Source of the DNA: Carposina sasakii
Lineage: Eukaryota; Arthropoda; Insecta; Lepidoptera; Carposinidae
Reading direction: 5' to 3'
Assembly: GCA_014607495.2 (NCBI GenBank)
Contig: CP053169.1
Span: 9,548,001 to 9,612,000, forward strand
Length of the DNA stretch: 64,000 nt
Shown here: one piece after another, positions 27,501 to 36,500 of the stretch
How the letters are laid out: every line of letters begins with the position of its first letter
Position numbering within the stretch: the first letter of the stretch is position 1
Program-made: the position numbers and the translations under genes
The notes under the pieces: model-generated
Told to the model about the DNA's origin: nothing
Database searches by the model: none
The model's input: the letters and a program-made list of their open reading frames with translations, nothing else

Positions 27501-30500
27501 ATTCGTACTATACAGTCGAATTTAGAACTCGGGCTTTCTCTCAGGCGATAAGCTAGCAACTGTCACTAATCATTCATCTGTCCCCTATATCCTAAACGTG
27601 GCTATGGGATCTCTATTATAATCCCACTGTTGTGACTACATTTCTGGAACACAGTCGTGTACATGGAGAAGAAATAAAAGAGGAGTAGCGGCTAAGTATA
27701 TTTTCATACAAAAATAGTGTGCCGCGGAGCGGGAGTGAAGTATGGGACGAGGGGATCATTGAACACTGTAGCCCTGCCCATTTACATAGAAACCACCTTG
27801 TAGTGACTAATCAAACTACTTGCTCACTATCAATATGGTTCAAGATTGTCTTACTAGTGCAATTACTCATCACTAGATGGCAATATTACCCTATGTTTTA
27901 GTAATAAAGTACACTGATAAAAGCGCTAGTGTCTTTGTAATTTTAATACGCTTACATTTCGGAGCACAAGCGTGTGGTTACAGCTACTGCGTTACACTGG
28001 CGCTGAAGCTCCGCCCCTATCATGACGTCATGGCCTCACGATTGCCACACGACTCAGTTCATAGTCCCACCTCCTCTTTCATACCTTCTTAATGGTCGTG
28101 TATGATACGTACAGTTGTACATGTATGCACTACACCATCCCTCTGGTACGCTCACCTTCGATATTTGCTGCAAGAGATCATCCTTGGTGGTTCGAAAGCT
28201 CTGGTCCTCCAGCGTGGGCTCCGACGGAGGGTTGGGGGATAGCACCTCCACGGTGTTATATGAGTTCACCTGCTCCTGGAATCAGGGGAAAAACTTATGT
28301 AAATTAAATAGTGCTGATGCGGGGCTTCACTAGAATACATCAGCTGCATCTCCTTCCGTGCGTGTCGTAAGAGTAAAGAACTCAAGGGCGTTCTCTCAGT
28401 CGATAAGCAAGCTACCCTTTTACAACTGGCTACGCCATGCTAAACGTGTATGAAGGATCTCCCTGCAGTTAGGGCTACCCCATTTTGAGAACACACACCG
28501 TGTAAATGATTTTTGAGAACTTACTTGTGTTTTAATAAATTACAATGCTTTATAATAGAAACTAAACAATATTCGACAACTAGGTTTCTAATATACAACT
28601 GCGATTCTAGGGACTAATGGCCACGTCTACGTTTAAGGTACATTAAATTACACATCAAATGAGGGTATTACCAGAAGATATACATACCCATCTTCTTGAA
28701 GAGGGGGCGTGGGAGTCGGAGTCTCAGAGTGAGGTCATTTACATACAAGTCATATGAGGGCAGTTCCACCAGACTCACCCTAGTATCAACCCGGAGCTGC
28801 TGGTGGTGCATCGCGTGCGACCGATCCGCGCCCAGGCGTATCTTCTTGAAGGGGGGAGGGTCGGGCGGCGGGTGCGGCGGAGGCGCCGGCGGCTGCAGGT
28901 ACGCGGTGTTGAGGAGGGACATGCGCCCCGTCTGTCGGTACTCCGGGACTGATCCGGACCGCCCATAGCTGCTGTCCCTGGAAAAAGAGGATGGTGAGAT
29001 TAGTCTTCTCATCATTTCAGAGATAGACGGTGATGTATTATAAACCTAAGTCTTAAAGTTGAACACAGTTTAATAATGACATTAGACAGCAAATTGTATG
29101 AAATATCAGTGAAATTCAGGTCTTAGATAACGTTCCTGCCCTGTTCCAATTATTTCGGGGTCGACGCAATATGTACTCTTCTTCCATTCATCCCTATATC
29201 CGACACCTCGCTACTCACCCAGTACACGCATTTGTATAGGAAGTTCACTGCTGGACATAGTCCTTCCCAATGAGGGTACGATACGATCATGCCTGCCTCG
29301 CTTGTCTAATACGGTTAAGCGGATTTTTCGCCAGAGCCTCTTTTGTCAGTCAGGCGCAGGTGAAGTTGGCTTAGGTTTTGAAGTCATAGACCGCTCCTAT
29401 TCCCAGCCTAAAGGTATTCCAGTCGGCTCCACAAATGGTCTGGCTTCAGCCAAGTTCAGGAGTAGAACATAGATGAAGATATACACAGTGGACTCCTCGA
29501 GGAAATACTGTCCCACAATGGAAATAGGTAGTTATTCTATGTATCATTTCAACTGGTATTTAATAGGATTATGTATAGAACAATACAGCAAACAACACTA
29601 AAACAATATAAAGTACACACCACAATTTTCTGTGACGCATTTTATAAACAAACATAACTGAGCTGTGCAAATACTGACTACGAATGGCATATGATAAACT
29701 ATTTGCTTAATAATTTGTGAGGTAATCTTATTACTATCTAGTCAGCTGATAAGAACCGCGATTTATTTTATTACTAAATAAATGGTAAATAAACAGCACT
29801 GGAAGCTATAATGTCAATGTCAAAAATATAAGGAAACTGTCAAATCTAGTTATAAAACCAACAGCGTTTCCATTATACGGTCTAAAATCGGTATTTCGTG
29901 CTTGCACCACGGTGTTTAAGCGCTCGTCATGATATCGGATCAAGTAAAATCAAGATATAGATCGGATAATTGACGACCGATTGGTGTAGTTGGTAGTGGC
30001 CCTGCCTGCGACGCCATAGGTCCTGGGTTCGAATCCCGTACGTGCAAACATTGATAATATGATGAATATCGATGTTTATTTCCGAGTCATGGATATTTCT
30101 ATACTTATCTAATTTATATACCGTTGCTTAGTATCCACGACACAAGATATAGATCTTAGTGTAGGACTAGGTTTAGATATTTATTATATATAATGGAGAG
30201 AAAAACTACTTAGTTGACTATAATGTCGGTCCGATATTGTATCACTTAACTGTAGGTAGCGGCGCGGCCGTAACTAAAATCCAGAGATGTTGGTGTGCCT
30301 AATATAAATAAATAAGAGTAAAACACTTAGATATAATGTCGTATATTGGTAGGTAGCCTAAATCAGAGATATCAGTCAAAGGAACGGCGCAAGCAGTTTT
30401 CTGGGACGTTGTATCTAGTTTTAAGTTAAAAAAAAATAATGTAGAAACGGTCTAAAATGCCTTCTCTACAGTGAGGCTTGTTTCACAGCTATCCAGGAGA

Positions 30501-33500
30501 CCCAGGTGCCCGCTATGCTCTCTAAACTAAAACGATGTTTCAGAAATTATTGTGGAGACGATTGCTAGCGAGAGACAGTGCTAATGCAAAGCTTCGTTAA
30601 AATACATCAGCTGCATCTCCTTCCTTGCATGTCGTAAGAGTCCTCACTGGCCTCACAGTTCTAGTCTTTGACCCTTAGATTGCATTACTGCATATTGATG
30701 ATGATGATGATCTCCGACAGTATTTCGGTCAAGGCGACCAATCTCTACGGAGATTGGCCAGGTACGCAGGAGATAATAATATATAATGCACAAGTGTGTG
30801 CGCAAACACAGATGCACTCTCTATTCCGTTACTCTCAATAGTCCGATGGAACGGAAAGCCGACACGACCGGAGAGAGATCAGGCGCAGGACCAACGGTTT
30901 TACGTGCTTTCCGAGGCACGAGCTAAGTGACAATTTTGCAACATTAAAATCTGTACATTAAATAAATTCATTGCTACAGGTCCGTGACTGGGATCGAACT
31001 CACGCCTCCCGCTTGGAAGGTGCACGTCTTAACCACTAGGCTATCACCGCTATACATTACATATATTAGAAATGTAGTGCATTACTGTACATTACAATAA
31101 TGCAATCTGACGGTCAAGGACTGGAACTGTGAGGGACCGGAAAGTCTCATGGTGCATCGACGCAGTTAGTAGGACATTAGCACTCGTCATCTTATTCCTC
31201 TATGCCAAAGCAAACCGGGCGGGTCACTAGCACAGGATACAGTGCATAAAACACGCTGAAATAGCACAAAAAACACGAGCTAATATTAAAAAGTAAAGTA
31301 AACATCAGCGGCCATGGCGTGACGTGTGCGCACGTGGCGGCCAACGCAACGTGGCGTCTAAATTCAGGGCAGACTTCGTTATCTGTGCAAATACGTATGG
31401 CCACGTGATACGGTCAATAATTCCTGTAATGATTTGCAGGGATATTTATTACATACATATAATCATTCTCTTTATGAAAGGGGCGGATGGAATGAGCCAG
31501 TCGAATTCTGGTTTTAATAAAAGTTCTGGGGTAGTTCTAATTTCTTTCTTTACAAATGATAATTTGTTGGGAACTGAATCCGATCATGATGCAAAATTTC
31601 AGCTCAATCGAAGTGGATCAAATTTAACTTGCACGATTTGATTACAAACGGGAAATAGACGCTTGTAAAAAGCTTAATATTTTTATGCATAAGTATATTA
31701 TTATTTATTTTAAACCTAAGAATTTTGTGTTATTTCGTATATTTTAACACATCACAAAAATCGCTTATTACCAAACATTTCACGGTAAAACGATTGCGCT
31801 CCACTTGAGCGGTAGCGATAAGAAGCGCGACAGAACAGTTCCAATAAATTTCCTATGCTGATGCGGAACATCACTTGACTTAGGTGCAAATACATCAGAA
31901 GATGCTGTCCTTCAACGTTTAGATCTGTATAAGTACCGGAATGCTTGAGTACTCGTCTTTGACTAAGGAACCAGTAAGGGGCGTAGTCTCTTTCCAGGGG
32001 AACGAATTCGAATCTGCGGACAAATAACGCATTGAGCTGGCAATACAGCCGTGTGTATGTCATCATCATCAACATCAGCCTATGCAGTCCACTGCTGGAC
32101 GTAGGCCTCCACCAGGGCACGCCACAAGACTGCCATGGGGGTATTTGCCAAAATCACCACGCTCACGCTATTTGCCCACCAGACGGGAGGCGCTGCTGCC
32201 CACCTCCCGGAAACCCTTAATCGCCTCGTACGATACCCACGGGCATACATGGGGTGGTACGAATTCTACTCTGCCGGCACCACGCGGCGGCGGTGTGTAT
32301 GTAATATGTACGTTAAAAGAAATGTGCAAGAGTAAGTACATATTTTACTAGCCATTAGTAATGTCTGATCATTTAACATTGCAACACAATGCTACTACTC
32401 CCCACATCTACGAGAAGAAACACTCAACTCCATAAGATTTCATAACAGTCCCGCTTGGATGAGCGCCAAGCCAGTGGGAATTTTAATAAGCATTCAGTGC
32501 AGAAAGCATTTTGGCAGATAACTGGAATAATCAGAGGTTTGTTTACGTTTGTTTGAAGAACGTCTATTCACGCTGGAATACAGGGTGATTTTTGGTCGTC
32601 AACGTTCCCGAAAACTACGGAATCTCCTCATCATCACGATCATTTTTCTCCATGGAAGCATACCTGGGAAGTGTCTGGTTTCCAAAATATTAGGGTCCAA
32701 AGTTGAGTAAATAGACTGCGTTTTTCTGCATAAATGCACATAGACGCGCGTAGCAGGATTTTTTCACGAAAAATAATTAATATCTGTCTATAAAAAAACT
32801 AATATAATCACTAGACACTATAAATTTCGCACGATCAAGGAATTTAAAATTAAAAAAAAAAAAAAAAAATCCCGGCATTTTTTTTTGCATAAACTTACTT
32901 TATTTCATGTATAGAGTACGTACCCTTCGTTAAAGGTGGCCACAAAAAAACACCCTGTATATAATTTATTCACGTCTATTCGCGTTAGCCAACCAACCAA
33001 AATTTTGTGTAGGGGCAAAAGTGGAAAATAGGATGGAAACGCCTACCTTCGAAGTGGACTTTATCTGGTGTTGGTAGTTGCGCAGGCGCCTGGCAGTACA
33101 GTTGGTGAATTTGCCAGTATTGTGGGTTTCCTCCTTTGCCAATCCGCAAAGGAGGAAACTCGCGAGGTATCCCGATGATTTGCCTTCCTGGTTGACGGGA
33201 CAATCGGTATGTCGACCGAACCGAGGTAGATCAGGTATATACTTCCACGAAATGCGAAGACGTCAGCTCATTGACAGCTGTTTGTTTACCCGCGTTTCCA
33301 TTGGGATAGGAAAGGATTAGGAAATGCGGGAAATGCAATGCAATGCAATGCAAACTTGGTATATACTTTATGTGTAATTTAAATAAGTCCTGTGCTGATG
33401 CGGGGCTTCACTAGAATACATCAGCTGCATCTCCTTGCGTGTGCATGCGGTAAGAGTCCCCATTGCGGGAACACAGTCGTATCTATCTATAATACCTATA

Positions 33501-36500
33501 TGTGATTGATTATATAGGTAAGGAACTCAGGGATCGGGCGTTCATACAGGACTGACTGACATTTAGCCCCGCTGTGCTAAACGTGACTGCAGGATCTCCA
33601 TCGTGATCTTGCAGTTCTGACTACCCCGTGTTTATCGCAGTGTGTGTATTATTTATGTAATTTAAATAAAAATAAGGAAACAGACGGAGATGCAGCTGAT
33701 GTATTAAAGTGCGGGGGTTGTGAAGCGTGCGGTTGAAATCTGGAATTTTTCTAGCAGTATACCCGCTCTTAATATTAAATTAAGGGTAAACAACATAGGT
33801 AAGGGGTGAATATAGAAACAGTAGGTAAACGATAAATTCTAAAAAGCGTCAATGTTTTATCGTCCACTAGATCTAGTCTAGGTCTTGTTCTAACCTTGCC
33901 TGTATTTTAAAACTAGGCGAACTGCAGACCGTTTAAATCTGCTCACGTTATAAGGAGGTCATATCGACAGGCGACAGGAATAAACGGCGCGCCTCGAGCG
34001 CGGTGGTGCATCACAATAGTGTGCTATCCAGTTCAGTGAGCGATTGGGTGAACGTAGTTAGTTTAGCAACCCTTGGTCATTCCACAAATACTGGTTAACA
34101 TGAAGTCGCTTCCTGCGGTCTGTCCTATTCTATATTTCCATGTATGCTAAAAGATCTGTAAAACCACGCAAAGGCGGTTTTTTTAATAGAGTGATTTAAG
34201 AGAAAGGTCTGTTATTGGGAAAGGTTTACATGATGCAATGCTGATACGAAAGTATTACCACTACGATACCCTTTACGCAGATGAAGTCGAAGGCGGCCGC
34301 AACTAAAATCATATTTTCTATACCCATACACGCACACGGCTAGCGGCTGTTTTCCCGAAACATTGTAACCATAACTACAGGATCGTAAAGGAGATCCCAA
34401 AGCCAACAACCATGGCAGAGACGAAGAAAGTAGGGAAGACCTGGGCGAAATAAAACGTGACGCTCAGAACATTAGGGAAGACCAGCAAGCCTAGCATGAC
34501 CTGCGAAACACGATATGATAAACCGATTTATCGACATTTAGCATGTCAAAATACGATAAATATAGCCGCCATGTTGAACTTTGTATAGAGACGATATGAT
34601 ATCGTATGATACGATATCCACGAACTGTGGTCATGCTAGGGGGTCTGGAGCGAAATAAAACGTGACGCTCAGAACCGAACGGGATGGCGGACATATTATG
34701 TGGAGGCCCTCTGCCCCAACTAGGGGACACAGGAATATAAGTCAAGACAGCCAGCATATCGGAGACCGATGTCAATTCTACGAGTATTATTGTAAAAAAC
34801 TTCAAAATGAAATATCCTGTTTTGCTAACATCGCTCAATACAATCACATTCGCGACGCGTCCTACATAATCTCATCCACGGAACTTTTAGTTCTGTAATC
34901 CCTTCTCTTCGCGGAGAACTAGCAAAGTCTAGTCTTCTCAAAGCAACAAATAATCTACCTCGACTAATCACTCTGATTGGTACAAAGCTAAATCTTCACC
35001 TTCAGACGTCTTTCGTTTAACATTTGGTCAAGCGAATGTGTACCAACTGCTAGGGTTACCTGCATTGTAAAAAAATAAAATTTGCCATTCGTAAAAATAC
35101 ATTCTAGTAATTAGCAAAATAAGTTGTTTTGCACCGTATTATTACAAAAAAAAATACATACTAGCACGGTATGCAGAGGTCGTGGGTTCGATTCCCACTC
35201 GGGTGAAGAATTTTGTCCATTTTCTTTATTAATAATTTTATAATATATAATATCTTGACTAAGATAAATTTATAAAAACACTTCTCCATTAATATAATCC
35301 GTTAGGATATGGTTGATCGTTTCATCTTTAAACACTGTGCTGAGGGATTCAGCTTTGTTTGCCGAGATTTGGCTAGTGTATAGCTATCGGGATGAAGAAT
35401 AACATTGCCAATATGTAATTTAGAAGGCTTAGTGGTTAGAGCGGCTGGCACGGTTTGCAGTGGTCGTGGGTTCGATTCCCACTCGGGTGAGGAATTTTTT
35501 CCATTTCTTTATTAATAATTTTATAAAAAATACATTCTTAAATTTAAACATTGTAACTAACTTAACTTCAACATACATAAACTATATGCTAAACGTGGTT
35601 ATGGGATGTTCTTTTCGTCCCCATTTTACCTAACTCAAGAAACATACAATTTTGACGGACATTATATCTTCGAAGACAGTGTGTACAAACATCACGTTCT
35701 ATAAACTAACTATTGTAGATATATCAGCCCCCCCCCCACGCATCGTGGATATCGTATCGTCACTATACAAAATTCAACAAGGCGGCTATATTTATCGTAA
35801 ATTGACAGGTTAAATGTCGATAAATCGGTTTATCATATAGTGTTTCGCAGGTCATGCTACTTGGGCAGGTTTAAATATAGATCAGCTTGACCCTATAACG
35901 TAAATGTAACTAAATATGTATAGGTAGATACAACACTAGATCGCTACTTCCCGTGAACTGTAATGTGTTATTCTGATGTAAAACCTACATAACTGCTACG
36001 TTTCATCAAAATCCATTCAGTGAGTTTTTCGTCTAACAATCTAAATCCCTTCTTACAATCCCTATGGGTGCGCCCACCACCGGGCCCTACACCCTCTACT
36101 GACCCTCGGATCTGATAACTCATAACTGCGAAATACTTCTTACAATGTAACTATTATGTTTTTAATATTAGTAAGATATGATGTATTCAAAACGGAATAA
36201 AATATCGTCCTTATTCACAATTAATGTTCTACATTCAACTAGCGAAAGCCCGCGATTTCGACCATCTGAACTTTACAGTGTCTGTCCTTACTCCCAACTA
36301 TGTTATGCAAAATTTCAAGAAGCTTGCTTAATTTAATAATTGTTTATCAATTTATTTGCACTAAATATGTGTATAAATACATATTGTTAATTGTATTCAC
36401 ACCAAGTCCTACATATTTAGTCATTACTCACATAAAGCGTGAAGTGGTGACAAACAAAGAAACTTACTTTCGCAGTTTTGGGATTAATTGAAGATACGAC

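Noticed and set aside
30026..30036. B-box sequence considered as part of a tRNA gene (also at 60083 and 35459)
   Set aside because: No acceptor or anticodon stems that pair, and the same heads are fused to repeated SINE bodies elsewhere in the window.
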